Notes under the pieces: generated by a model
Told to the model about the DNA's origin: nothing
Seen by the model: only the letters and a program-made list of their open reading frames with translations
Database searches by the model: none
Shown here: piece after piece, positions 11,839-24,241 of the stretch
How positions within the stretch are numbered: the first letter of the stretch is position 1
How the letters are laid out: every line of letters starts with the position of its first letter
Assembly: GCA_021613535.1 (NCBI GenBank)
Contig: CP075496.1
Span: 9,486,001 to 9,550,000 of the forward strand
From: Adineta vaga
Taxonomy: Eukaryota; Rotifera
Reading direction: 5' to 3'
Length of the DNA stretch: 64,000 nt
Program-made: the position numbers and the translations under genes

Positions 11839-13458
11839 TTAGAAATATGTTTCTAATTCCGGTGCTATTTCTTTGTGATTATTTCCTTTTGAAATCTCTT
11901 CTCGATCATTATGTCCAACTGATGATTCTTTTGGACTTCGGATTAGACTTATATCTTCATCGGGTATCAATGTTGGATTACAAGATAATGCTCCTTTGGG
12001 TATCAATGTTGAAACAAGTACTATTGCAGAAATGATTGTCATTTGTACAGCAACTGTATATAGAAATGCTGGTCGAACAGAATCAGTTGTATCATAAACA
12101 CGATCAATATAAATTCCCAATACTGGATTTAAAATAGCATATATAATAATATATGATGAATAAAGAAATGATGCTACAGCACCTAATGCTGAAATATTCT
12201 TATGTTTAGATTCTAATCCACTTAATGATGATTGTATAAATGAATTCAATGCAATATCATCAGCAGCTGAGCCAAATCCAATTGGAATATATGTTGCGGC
12301 AATAATCCAAGCATATTTAACATTATTTGCAGGTGGATAAAAAAAAGGAATATACCAAACAAGAAGTAAGATTGATGCGTCTAATCTTGACCATGGAAGA
12401 GGAGTTTTAATAAAATTTCCAAATACAAATACAAATGCAGCACCAAGTAATTCACCAAAATTCGATGCACCAACAATAATTTGTGACCATTCCGATTGTT
12501 CAAGATAACGTTTAGCAATTTGTGGTGCGATACCATTTTCAAGATATCGATGTGCATATAATGTTAATGCATAACAACTCCATATCCAAATAAATTTTCG
12601 ATGTGTAAATATAATTTTTGCTCCAATGCAAAACGATTGGATAAAAAGAAGAAAACCTTGAACAATTGACTTGCAATAACCTGATTCGATATTATCAGCT
12701 ACAGGTGTCATTTCATCATTACCTGTATCGTCACCTACTAAGCCAACAGAACTAATAAATAACCAAACAATAGCAGCTAATGTAAACAAAATTGGAGTAA
12801 TAATAAATGAATAATTATTTCCAAGACGAGGTATTAAACCAAGACCTGTGGTGAATGCACCAGAAACACCAGCTATTTCATAAAAAATATGAACGAGTGC
12901 ATCCATTTTTTGTAATTTTTCAGGATTATCACCAACAATATCTCGTGGAATAACTCGTCGAATTAATTCAACCATACCAAATGCAATTCCTGTTATACAA
13001 TAAATTGGTATAATTCCATTTGTATTATATTTTCCATAATATCGATAATCATGTTCATCAATTTGTACAAAATCTTTTGGTTTTATATAACCACCTGTTG
13101 CTGTATCAACAATCATTAATACAGCACTAAATATCGCAAAAACAAATATTGATATTGAAAGAACAGTTCGTGTTGGCCAACGTTTTGCTAATGGTGCAAT
13201 AAGAATTGAACCAATACATTGAAATGCTTGATTAAGACCAGAAAGTAATCCAACTCGTTCAAATGTTCGAATCGTTCCATTACTATGAAATGCTTCTTGA
13301 TCATAACGATTAGCTGCTAATGTCACAATCGAACCATTAAAAGCTTCTAAACCAAACTTATACAGCATAATACCAGCAATATAAATTGCAATATTTCGTT
13401 TTTCATGAGCAGAAAACAGTTTCCATATACGAGCTATACTAGATTTCTTTGATGACAT
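11839..13458 (-). CDS. MFS transporter, fungal-like, intronless
   Basis: Single 539-residue ORF with about 11-12 hydrophobic segments and a hydrophilic acidic tail. Landmarks are GIMLYKFGLEAFNGSIVTLA near residue 30, PLAKRWPTRTVL after TM2, and GMVELIRRVIPRDIVGD near residue 160. To my recollection these resemble a group of uncharacterised fungal major-facilitator proteins more than any animal SLC family. The substrate is not predictable. It is intronless over 1.6 kb in a window where comparable genes have many 50-60 nt introns, which fits horizontal acquisition, well known in bdelloids. The alternative is an animal MFS gene that lost its introns. The frame is intact with an ATG at 13458. Confidence 0.75.
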   Translation of the reverse strand: MSSKKSSIARIWKLFSAHEKRNIAIYIAGIMLYKFGLEAFNGSIVTLAANRYDQEAFHSNGTIRTFERVGLLSGLNQAFQCIGSILIAPLAKRWPTRTVLSISIFVFAIFSAVLMIVDTATGGYIKPKDFVQIDEHDYRYYGKYNTNGIIPIYCITGIAFGMVELIRRVIPRDIVGDNPEKLQKMDALVHIFYEIAGVSGAFTTGLGLIPRLGNNYSFIITPILFTLAAIVWLFISSVGLVGDDTGNDEMTPVADNIESGYCKSIVQGFLLFIQSFCIGAKIIFTHRKFIWIWSCYALTLYAHRYLENGIAPQIAKRYLEQSEWSQIIVGASNFGELLGAAFVFVFGNFIKTPLPWSRLDASILLLVWYIPFFYPPANNVKYAWIIAATYIPIGFGSAADDIALNSFIQSSLSGLESKHKNISALGAVASFLYSSYIIIYAILNPVLGIYIDRVYDTTDSVRPAFLYTVAVQMTIISAIVLVSTLIPKGALSCNPTLIPDEDISLIRSPKESSVGHNDREEISKGNNHKEIAPELETYF

Positions 13459-14853
13459 AGTTAACGATCTAAAACGAACAGAAAATTTTTTTATAAATCA
13501 AAACAAGAATCAATAAAGACAATTTGTTGTTTTGTAACGAAAGATATATTTATTCGTTGTGGATTTTTTTTTGATTATATTTATCTGCTTTTATATATAC
13601 ATATAGAAGACCACTAAATACTCTAATTAAATCTTAATATTAAAACGATAATAACGAAAATAGAATAAAATGAAAAGAACGAAGCAAACAAGTCTCATTG
13701 AACTCAATAACTGTCATGAAAAGAAATCAATTATTTATACAAAGCAAAGAGTACATTTCGACACATGTTTTTCATAGTCTCGCATGAAATAGGGAGAATA
13801 TTTCATATATATATAATCTAAAAGCCACGCCTATATTGATAAAATATCATCTGAATACAAATCTGTGGACAAAGAAAAAAAAAGATTCATAGATTAACTG
13901 AGTAGTAAGTACTGACGTCACATATGTCGACGAAAGAAAATTCATTCGAAATACGTGATATAGTACTTACAACGATAATGTCAACGAAAACGATTGCTTT
14001 TTTTAAATTATATAAATACCTTTGGAATGAATCATTTGAAGAAAACTAATAAAGAAATCTTCACGTATCTATAAATAGGAACCCTTGATTATGCTTTCTA
14101 TTTTTAACTGTATGAATAAGAATCGTTATCTAAGAAGAACAAGACATGATAATTGACCTTTTCTTCTTCTTCTTCTGCTTTGTTTGCACTTAATGATTAA
14201 ACTGGCGAAAAGTCAGCTGAACGAAAAGAAAATGTTTTTTTCTTTCTTCTCTCTCATACAATACATTATTTCACCTGTTTTTTGATTGAATATCAGCAAA
14301 AAGAACCAACAACTGAATTGAAATTTTTCATCATACTGAGTTCTATTTTTGTTAAACAGAAAAAACAATTCTTTCAATTAGTTATCTATTGCTCTATAGA
14401 CGACTGTCATAAAATAAATTTACTTCGTGTGTTTTTTTATTCAATACTGTTCTCTTACTCACTTTCTTTCGTCACGCAAATAAGAATGGCATATATATAT
14501 ATACTCATTTACTTGCTCTCTATTCTGTACTTTCATGCGTTCTTTCACCTTTTTCATATGAATGGCACAGTTACGTGATGAAATTATTATCTGTATTGAT
14601 AACATTCAATTGTTATACCTAGATATGATTATATACACATTTGTTAATCTTTTTAATCTATATATATGAATTGCATCCAGTTCCAAAGATATCTTTGATG
14701 AATATTTTTCTAAGAATCAATTGATTCTACATCAGTTTTTTATCGAATATTTATTGTTTGAAATAATTTTATTGAAAAACAAAGCAATTTTTTAAAGCAA
14801 AAGTGGAAATACAAAGATTTAGTCTTTTCGTCAATGATGATTTTTCGAATATA
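13459..14853. other. Intergenic, promoter side of MFS gene
   Basis: About 1.4 kb without a supported gene. A perfect palindromic CRE-type octamer is at 13913. The ORF at 14282..14578 is low-complexity hydrophobic sequence and was not accepted. Confidence 0.5.
13913..13920. promoter_or_regulatory. CRE-type palindrome TGACGTCA
   Basis: Perfect full-site CRE (CREB/ATF family binding consensus in animals), about 450 bp upstream of the MFS start codon. The match is seen directly; function is inferred. Three such octamers occur in this window. Confidence 0.35.
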
Positions 14854-15594
14854 TTATTGAATAAATAATGTTATTACAGCACCGACAAGATTGATTATAA
14901 GCCCAATGATTGCTATAATTGATGCTAGACCAAAAGAATGACTGCTGCTTCCTTCAAGTGTAGTAGCTGGAATGCTAACTGAAACACCGATGATACTCAT
15001 TACCAAACAAAGAAAAGCAAGAACTTTTATGATTAAAAGTATCTTTTCATTCGTAACTTTGCTTGCAAATTTGTAGAGAAGAAATGCAGCACAAATGGCA
15101 GAAATAATACAAGTTAATGTAATAAAAGCTCTGGCTGCTAGTATTTTAGCACATAAATTTGTTTTGTCAGTTTTTGATGGACAAGATATATTGCCACATA
15201 CGCGTCCTGATGGCTATGTAACACACATTTGCCAGAGGCCCACATCAGATTGTAGACCACCTAAGTATTCATTTTGTGACCTACAGGAAAAAATTCTTAT
15301 CAGCTTCTTATAGTCACTTCATCATTCAATATGATACGAGATAATTAATCAAGTACCTGACCTATCCTTGCTCTTCCATTTTCATAATCTCTAAGTGCAA
15401 CATGCTGCTTGAAAGAAGAGCAGCTACCTTCTCATTGTTCGTAGCTGATATGTGACTATCTAATTTTTAATACGAATCAACATTAAAGAAATCGCATACC
15501 AAGATCGAAGAGCATTGCTAGTGATAAAGATTGCACATGTGATGCCAAACAAACTTGCAGCAATAGTTGTCAACAATTGTGAATTGATAACCAT
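14854..15594 (-). pseudogene. Claudin/PMP22-like four-TM gene, apparently broken
   Basis: The first exon (15500..15594) encodes MVINSQLLTTIAASLFGITC and a first TM segment, ending in RS plus two bases. The last exon (14854..15280) holds the claudin-type GLWQMC signature, a second Cys pair (RVCGNISC), then three hydrophobic segments and a stop at 14854. A TAG at 15214-15216 lies in frame just after the GLW-C motif. The middle exon, expected within about 15354-15460, cannot be joined without a stop or phase conflict; the most protein-like frame there reads ALRDYENGRARIGQ. Claudin family proteins form epithelial junctions or act as membrane organisers. The gene is either a pseudogene or carries sequence errors. 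Confidence 0.5.
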
Positions 15595-15777
15595 CTTGAT
15601 TTTCTTTAGAAAATTAATTATAGATCGACAAATGAATTTTTCAAATATGAATTAAATATATTAGATCAAAATATATCAGTACGTTTCTTTACAAAATGAA
15701 AATATGAACATTTTTTACGCGGTGAATTAAATGCGCAGAAACAGATTCATTATATAGCAGTGATATTTTTCAATTTA

Positions 15778-18700
15778 TTAGTTATTCAATTGTATAGAAA
15801 GCTGTTCTATTTTATCTTCCAAATTCATTAATCCAACGATCGTCGTCGATTCACTCTCTTTATCGATAACGAGTGCTCGTTTATAATAGTTCATCGCTAT
15901 TTGTAATTCGCCAAGATCTGCATAACAGTCGCCAATTTTTTCTAAATTTCTAGCAAGATCGTTTTCACCTGGTGATAAATATTTTTCACGTATCAAATAA
16001 CGTTTCATTTCATACGTTAGAGATGACTCAAATTGACTAAGTTCTCGATGAACAAGACTAAGAAAAGAGAGAATAACATCGATAGATGAGTGATCATCCG
16101 AGAGACTAGTTTCGCAAATCATTAAGCATTGCTCAAGATGTTCAATCGTATTTCCATATAATTGCTGGCGATGCCAGCTTCGTGCAATTGCCTCTAGACA
16201 CTCAAGGAGTAAACGACAATTTAAAGGATTTAATTTTTTCAATAGAATAACTGCTCGAGAATAATGATTAATCGCTTCAGCATAATTACGTTGTCCAATT
16301 TGAAAGTAACCGAGCATCATTAAACTATCGATAATAACTGCATGAGAATTTGGAAGATATTCTTCTCGAACTGCTATTGATCGAAGTTCAAATTGAATTG
16401 CTTCATCATACTTATTTAAAGCTATTAGTACATGGCCGATATTAGTAAGACAAGTAGCAACGTCTATATAATTGACCGGAGAGATTTTTTCGTGAATTGC
16501 TAATTCATGTTGAAGCATATCAAGACATCTATCGAAATTTTTGAGATTGTATAAAACAGGTATGATGCTATTAAGAGTTGAAGTAATTTGAATATGATCA
16601 GATGGATATATCTCTTCCAGAATAGCTAATTCTTTTTCATAATACTTGCATGCTTCTTCATATTTTTCAAGTTTATTTAAATTATTGCCAATAATACGCA
16701 GACAATGAGTTATACCGATATGTTGTTTCGAAAGATCTGTTTCATAAAGTGTCAAGACTTGTTGATATAAATGAATCGATTCATCGTACTTTCCTTGTAG
16801 ATATCGTATGTTACCTAAAGCAGTATATTTAGAAATAATAATTTCGAGATCGGAAGGTAGATATGTTTCTAGAATATTCAATGCTCGTTGCTGAAAATCA
16901 AATGCGCTATCATAATCTTGTTGTTCGAGAAAGATATTAGAAATATTGCTAAGAATCGTAACAGTCGACGTGTAATTGATTCCATGGTCTTCCTCTCGGA
17001 TTGTCAATGCCTGTTGAAAGTATGATAGAGCTTCGGTAAGCTTATCTTGTTCATATAATACAGCGCCTATATAATTAAGAGTTTTGGCTTTTAGAATAGT
17101 ATTAGTGGATGAAATATATTTTTCTTCAATTGCTAAAGCTTGTAGATGACACTTTAGAGCTTCATCATATCTGTTCAATCTAGCAAGTGTATAACCAATA
17201 CTATCGAGATTAATACAACTGTGAATATGATCAGTTGGATAATATTTCTCATAAATAATCATCGCTCGTTGATAAAAATCTAATGCTTGCTCATAATTTT
17301 CTTGATAAAATAATGTCTCACCAATATGAGTAAATGTATGTGCAATAATGACATTATCAGATGGATAAGTTTTCTCTCGTATCGCTAGAGCTCGTTTCTG
17401 TGAATCAAGCGCTTCATTATATTTACCTTGTCCATTTCGAGCAGAACCAATTAAAATAAAATTCGATGCTATTTGAGGATGATCAGTTGGATAAATATCT
17501 TCATTGATACGTAGTGCTCGTTGATGAAAATCTAAAGCTCGATCATAGTCTCCTTGTTTACATAGAATATCTCCAATAATATTCAAATTAAGAGCAATTT
17601 TTTGTTGATTCAAAGGACACATCTCTTCTTGGATGTCTAATGCTTGCCGGTAATAATCAATGGACTGCTCATATTTATTTTGGTACTTAAATACATCACC
17701 AATATATTCAAGAGTTAAAATGATATCCGAATGACAAAGTGGAATGGATTTTCTTTGAATGATCAGTGCGTTTTGATAAAATTCGATGGCTTTATTGAAT
17801 TCGTTTTTATTTTTTAATGCATAAGCAATATGATTGAGAGTGTTCGCAATATTGATATGCTCTGCTGACAAAGAATTTTGTTGAATTATTAAAGCGCGTT
17901 GATAAAAAACTAAAGCATCGTCAAATTTTTCTTGACCAATTGAAATATGACCGATTTGATGAAGAACTAAAACTATTTCTATATGATCAGGTGAATAATA
18001 TTTTTCAAGTATCCTTAGAGCTTCATTGCTAATAGCAAGTGCTTCATTATGTTTGTTTTGACATCGTAGCGCATTTCCAATATCAATAAGAACACTCGCA
18101 ATGTGAGCACCACAAGATGGATGATATTTTTCTAACAACATTCGTGCTTGATAATATATTTCTAAAGCTTCATCATACATTTCTTCAGTACATCTAATAG
18201 TTCCAATAACGCTCAACAGATTTACAATATCCATGTAATTAGATGAATGTAGTTGTTTTACGATTGCTAATACTCGTTGATACATATTGATAGATTCTGT
18301 AAGTTTACCTTGTCGAGAAAGAACATGACTCATACCATGAAGTATATAAGCAATGTAATAACGATTCGATTGATAATACTTTTGACAGATAGATATTGCT
18401 CGCTGTTGATAATCAAAAATAGTATCATAATTTTCTTCATTAAGTACCCAAAGCGCAATTTTGTCTAAACTCTTGGCAATATCAATATGATCATGATGAT
18501 AATAGTTTTTGCGAATGGTAAATGCTTGTTCAAATAATATATGAGCAGTATCTCTTTCTTGTTTTTGAATATAACAAACTGCTATGTTTTCCAAACTATC
18601 GGCAATAGATGGATGGTTTGAAGGATAGAATGTTTCTCGAATAGTCAATGCTCGTTGATGAAAAGACAAAACTTCATCATACTTTTCTGCATACATAAAA

Positions 18701-20060
18701 GATCACCAATATCGGAAAGAATAACAGCAGATTCTTTGCTACGAACTGAATCAGATTTCATCATTCGATCATAAGCTTGGTCATAAAATTTTCGTGCACA
18801 GTCCCATTCTCCTTTGCAATAGAATGTTTGACCAATCGAATGTTCAATCCATGGTAAATCGTCGTTCGATGAATAATTGAATAAATATTGAAGATATATT
18901 TGTGATTGATTCCATTCATTCATATCAATCATCAATTTACCAAAAATGATTGGAATACTGAGAGTTTCGTTTTGTCGAAGTGTATCAGTAATGTATTTTT
19001 TTGTAACCATGATTCCATCATTTACTGTAATTAATTTAACTCTCCACGTTTGTTCAATTTGTTGAATATCATCTAGTTTAAATGTCGTATTTATATCGAA
19101 TAAAATCTTATTTTCATTTGAGTGAGTGATATGTGCAAAAATAGGATCATCGATATTATATTTAATTTCAAAAATAATATCATCTGTCGAAGATGGTAGT
19201 GAATGATGTTGATTTGCTAATAGAAATCCTTTGAATAACACGAGTTTCCCTTGATTATTCCTTAAATGATTCAATTCGCTTGAAGATAATTTCATTCGTC
19301 GATAAACAGTTAAATTTTCTTTTAATTCCGATTGGACAATTTGTCGATGTTCAATATTCAAAGTATCGATGAGATGACTAAGAAAATATCGTAGATGATA
19401 GAGATGATTCATATCTTTTCTTTGTAATGCATTTTGAATTATTCTTTGATGAAACGAAGAATTTAGATACGATTGAAGAATATTATCCGACGAATACTCT
19501 TTGGAATTTTCTTCAGAAAAATGATGAAAGAAATTAATCATGTCTTGTTTAGCTTGTTCATCGCGTGGAAAATGACGAATGACTTGATGAAAAAGATGTA
19601 TCCAAAGAAAATCATTTGCTTGCCTGGATAAATTTCGTGTTAAATAGTTTTCTTGATCATAAACACTCCATTGATGTTGTTCTTCATCGAATAAATCAAT
19701 TTGTTCTTTAATTATTGAACATAATATATCAAATTGATGATAAATACCGATGATATTCAATTGTTCATGATAGAAATATTTATATTCATCTTTATTTGAA
19801 TAAAAAATAAAGATGAAATCTACTCGCTGGAATATATCAACAAGAGAAATAATTTCCGAAACAAAACAATTTGACACAATAAAGAATATTTTTTTGGTTT
19901 CGATTGATTTAATAAATACAGCACAAACTTCTACATCTGTATAATAAACAATTGAATCATTTATTTGATCTAATTGTTTTTGAAAATCTTCGATTTGATC
20001 ATTTGAATAAAGACAAATGAGAATTTTCTCGTTCGTATCATTGAATGATAGTAACTCCAT
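15778..20060 (-). CDS. ART-like head plus about 22 kinesin-light-chain-type TPRs
   Basis: Two overlapping frames (18645..20060 and 15778..18696) form one protein of about 1,440 residues. Residues 1-135 are a bdelloid-type N-terminal module. About residues 240-355 resemble an ADP-ribosyltransferase fold: the R-motif (TVYRRMKLS) remains, but the usual Ser-Thr-Ser strand reads KGFLLANQ and the E-x-E turn reads NENKILF. Catalysis is therefore probably lost. The rest is about 22 TPRs of 42 residues with the KLC-like signature (YDEALxxxQRALxIREKxYPSDH), a protein-binding solenoid. The frame changes at 18697-18700, a four-A run on the + strand where one base seems missing; the TPR register is perfect on both sides. 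Without that base the protein would be a separate ART-like head. It is a large family in bdelloids with unknown partners. Confidence 0.75.
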
Positions 20061-20814
20061 AATATAATGAACTGACGTGTGATTTACGGATAATATTACG
20101 ATTGACTTTATTTATAATGACACATATACGACAAAAATTATTCGTTTTTTTTCAAAACAAATAAAAAGCAAAAAAGGAAAATATGTTACATTATTGATAG
20201 ATGGCTTTTACCATGTATGATATCCATCGATTTGTTCAAGCGTAAAAAACACGTTTGCAGTCACTACAGACACATAAATTTGCATTGTAATAAACGATTC
20301 AACAGCGAACGCAAGTATAGATGCATTTGATTCGTAAATAACATGGAAAGAAATCTAATCTAATTCAATCAATATGGATGGAAGTAGGATCCACCTATGA
20401 CTATCTTCGAAAACGAATTGTATTTTATAGTTTTATCATTTGAAAAGTTCTCGTGATCAAGATATAAATTTCGACAGATACATCTTAAAAATATTTCAAT
20501 TTTTTCTTGATCCTATATTTACACAGTCGCTTCCGTATTTGTGATTTAATATTAACGGGAATCGATCACGTTCTTTAAACTTAATTATTTACCAGTCAAT
20601 AAATTTATTGTTTTGTATCTTGAAGACACACAATGTGTAGACTAAAATCGAAACAAATACTGAACATATCAAGCAAGAAAAAATGAAAGAGAAATGTAAA
20701 GAAAGATGCGAAGAAATTTAAAAAAACATGTCCTACTTTTCCGCTTGTATTACAATCGATTATTATTCTAAGGAAATTTGCAGGCTAACACATATTGACA
20801 GAATGTATTACAGG
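20061..20814. promoter_or_regulatory. Divergent intergenic region
   Basis: About 750 bp between two divergently transcribed genes (the TPR gene leftward, NHL-EGF 1 rightward). It must hold both promoters. No distinctive element was recognised. Confidence 0.4.
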
Positions 20815-23800
20815 ATGATACAATATAATTTCAAAATATCTTTATCTATCTTGATGCTCATCAGCTGTACAGCAAGTAAGTGTTGGCGAGTATGAATTAT
20901 TCTTAGAGATGATTTTTAGTATACTTTATTATTAATTGAGAATCGAATTAGAATTGCATTTTTACTTCTAAGATCAATAATTTGCGAAATATTTTTCAGC
21001 ACATCAGACAATTGCTAGTATAATACATATTTGTGTTTTCAGTGGAAATTGATTCATTAACTAAAGCTACTTGGGACCAAAATGGTATTACCGTTGCTGG
21101 TTCGTTTAATGGAACAGCTGGATCAAGTATCGCTGAACTTAATAAACCTTTTGGAATATCAATCAGCAACGACGATGTTCGCTTTATGTTAGTGATGAAA
21201 ACAATTATCGTATCGTTATTGTTCATCTTGATGCTACTGATAACAACTCTGTGATTGGTTCTGGATCAGGCTCTAATATTAATCAATTCGATGGACCACG
21301 CGATATTTTTCTTTCCAATATATAACTCTATGCCATTGATAACAACAATCAACGTGTAAAAATAATAAGATTGAATGATTCAAATACAACTACAACATTT
21401 ACTTCATCTTTATCAAGCTCACCGATGTACATCCATGTTGATCGTGCCGATAACATATATATCAGTGATATAAATAAACATATTGTGGTGCGTTTAAGTT
21501 CAAATTTGACAAATGGAGTCGTCATTGCTGGAAATAGTACAAGTGGCTCTCGTGATTATCAGCTCTCTAAACCATATGGAATATTTGTCACAGATAATGG
21601 AACGCTTTATGTTGCAGATCGACAGAACAACCGAATTATGAAATGGTCGTCTGGTGCCTCAACTGGCATCCGTGTGGCTGGTAGTGGGACACGTGGTAGC
21701 AGTCTATCACAACTCTCTCTGCCCGCAGATATTATTGTTGATGCAAATGAATACATGTATATATGTGATACTGGCAATTCGAGAATAATTCGTTGGGGTC
21801 CAAATGCGAGTTTTGGTACGTGTATTGTTGCTTGTACAGGATCGGACGGAGTTACATCAACACAATTAAATTGGCCTAATTCATTTACGTTTGACAGAAA
21901 TGGTTCACTGTATGTTGCTGATTATGACAATAATCGAGTTCAAAAATTTCAAATTCTCAATTATCCAAGTAAGTCTCAAAACAACTGATCTCAATAGCAT
22001 CTGACAGTATCATGCTTACTTAGGAAAGAGAATCAATTAAATTAGATAAAGATTATCTTTGAGAAATTTTATTCGTCATATATCGTAATTACATTTATAA
22101 TGTGTTTTTTCTCTCTCAATATTCATTTCAAACAGATCTCAAAAATTGGAGATCTCATCCAATAGATCATAATAGTATAAATGCGTTAAGGGAAATGTTT
22201 TATGTAAGATATTTACTTGTTATTTATAATTATTTTCACATTAAGATTCATATAATCGACCTAACATCAATTCTAATGCAACATGGAGTGATTGTGGAAT
22301 CACTTTTGCAAATCAGAATATTATTGGTGCGAAACCTCGTGGTATTTTTATCGATTCCAATGATACAATCTATGCAATTAATAATAATGCAGGCGATCAA
22401 ATACTAGTATGGTCTAAAACAAATTACAGTCTCATCAGCAGTATCAATGATTCCTTGTTTATGTATGCAACTCCATTTGTGACGACAGATGGTGATATTT
22501 ATTTCAACAGTGGCAATGATAATGACGGTCAAATAAAAAAATGGTCAAAAAGTTTAATGATTAGTAAATCAGTAGTCAACTTTTCAGCAAACTGTTATGG
22601 GTTATTTATGGATGTTAAAAAGAATCTTTATTGTTCCATTCAACAGCGAAATGCAGTTGTTAAAGTTTCGCTTAACAACAACATCAATACGATAATTACC
22701 ATAGCGGGAAAGAGTGGCTCTCCTGGTTCAGGATTAAATCAATTTAATAAATCATGGGGAATATATGTTGATATTTATTTTAATTTGTATGTGGCTGACG
22801 CGAATAATAACAGAATCCTACGTTTTCAACCGGAGCAAGAATTTGGAGAAATCGTAGCAGGAAATGGTACTCCAAATGGTTTACACATAAGGTTTCCAAC
22901 AGATGTGATACTAGACGAAAATAACTTCCTATACATAGCGGACAACGGTCAACATCGCATTGTTCGAGTAGATGAAAATCAATTTAAATGTACAGTTGGT
23001 TGCACCGGCAGCAGTGGATCAGTATCCAATCAACTCTATAAACCGTACGCTCTTCGTTTTGATAGTATTGGTAATTTATATATTACTGATGAATTTAATG
23101 ATCGTATTCAAAAGTTTAGTCTTTCAATAAATTCATGCGGTGAGTATACATTTTCAATAACTAAATCAGATATAGAATTTTATCGTTTTATTCAATACCA
23201 GACATTAAGATATTACCGGTAAAAGGATTCGACGTTTCTTTTTAGAAGTTGAGATATCAACGACTGCCTCGACTAGATATACAACAGCCGTACAATCATC
23301 ATCATCATCGTCTACACAGCAAAGTAATTCATATGTATAAAATAATATAAAACTATTTGGTTTCGTTAGCTATTTCTAACTCATCAGTAATAACAACTCC
23401 AAATACATTTGCAATCTCAACGGTAAAATCGCGTAAGTATTTCATCTTATTTCAGTTCGAAAACGATAACTATTTATAAGTGAAAATGAATTTCCTCGAC
23501 ATTCTATATAGTTCTCTCTTCATCAATATTGTTTACTCCATCGTCATGCTTGAATACAACGAACATTGGCATCTATTGTAATTCGTCTGGTACTCTCTGT
23601 CATTTGATCAATCCCTGTCGAAAGAATGAGACATGTATTGATATCAACAATAATCAAGATTACAATTGCTCATGTTTACCTGGTTTTAGTGGAAAACAAT
23701 GTCAATTCGATCATCGATTCTGTAAAGAGGACACTTGCTTGAATGGTGGTAAGCAATATCATTCTCATTTGTTGTAAGATCGGGAATAAAGTATGAATTT

Positions 23801-24241
23801 GTAGGTCGTTGTAATGGAACATCTTACTGTCGATGTGCATCCGGTTGGGAAGGTTCACGATGTGAACAAAGAATTGGTTTATGTGCAAATGTAACATGTT
23901 ATAACAACGGTGTTTGTCGTTCATATCATCTTAATTACACTTGCCTTTGCCTTGCTGGAAGTTTCTTTGGTCAACATTGTGAATTCATTACTAGCAAAAC
24001 GAATATTTTTAAATTGGCAGCAAAATCATTTGCTTATATTGCTATTATTGCAATGATAACTTTCGCAATGTTTGTAATTGTAATGGATATATTAAAGTAT
24101 TGCTTTGGCATTGATCTCACTTGTAACGAAATCGAACAAATGCGACCAGCAAAACCATTGAAACGATGCAAACCAGTTATTCAACACTTTGTATATATTA
24201 ATGCAACGTCAAAATCTGAACAAACAATCGAAACTATGTAG
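20815..24241 (+). CDS. NHL-repeat/EGF receptor-like membrane protein 1
   Basis: Exons in phase: 20815..20875 (signal peptide MIQYNFKISLSILMLISCTA), 21043..21968, 22246..23139, 23246..23323, 23370..23432, 23512..23748, 23805..24241. The large exons encode NHL beta-propeller repeats with the LYVADxxNNRI signature (LYVADRQNNRI, LYVADANNNRI, LYIADNGQHRI). A Ser/Thr-rich linker, three EGF-like modules (for example CSCLPGFSGKQC, CLCLAGSFFGQHC), one TM helix (about 24020-24090) and a cytoplasmic tail follow. This predicts a type I surface receptor or adhesion molecule. Two faults lie in the first NHL exon: a one-base frame change near 21173-21185 and an in-frame TAA at 21323-21325 between FLSNI and LYAIDNNN. 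Everything downstream is intact, so this is either a recent pseudogene or a sequence error. The paralogue is at 29188..31343. Confidence 0.75.

Noticed and set aside
14282-14578. 98-residue ORF with hydrophobic stretches
   Set aside because: Hydrophobicity reflects T-rich DNA; no family features and no splice context.
22136-22203. Possible extra exon in NHL-EGF 1 (reads NLKNWRSHPIDHN)
   Set aside because: It has an acceptor and a donor, but its phase throws the next exon out of frame, whereas 21968 joins 22246 directly in phase. Kept as intron.
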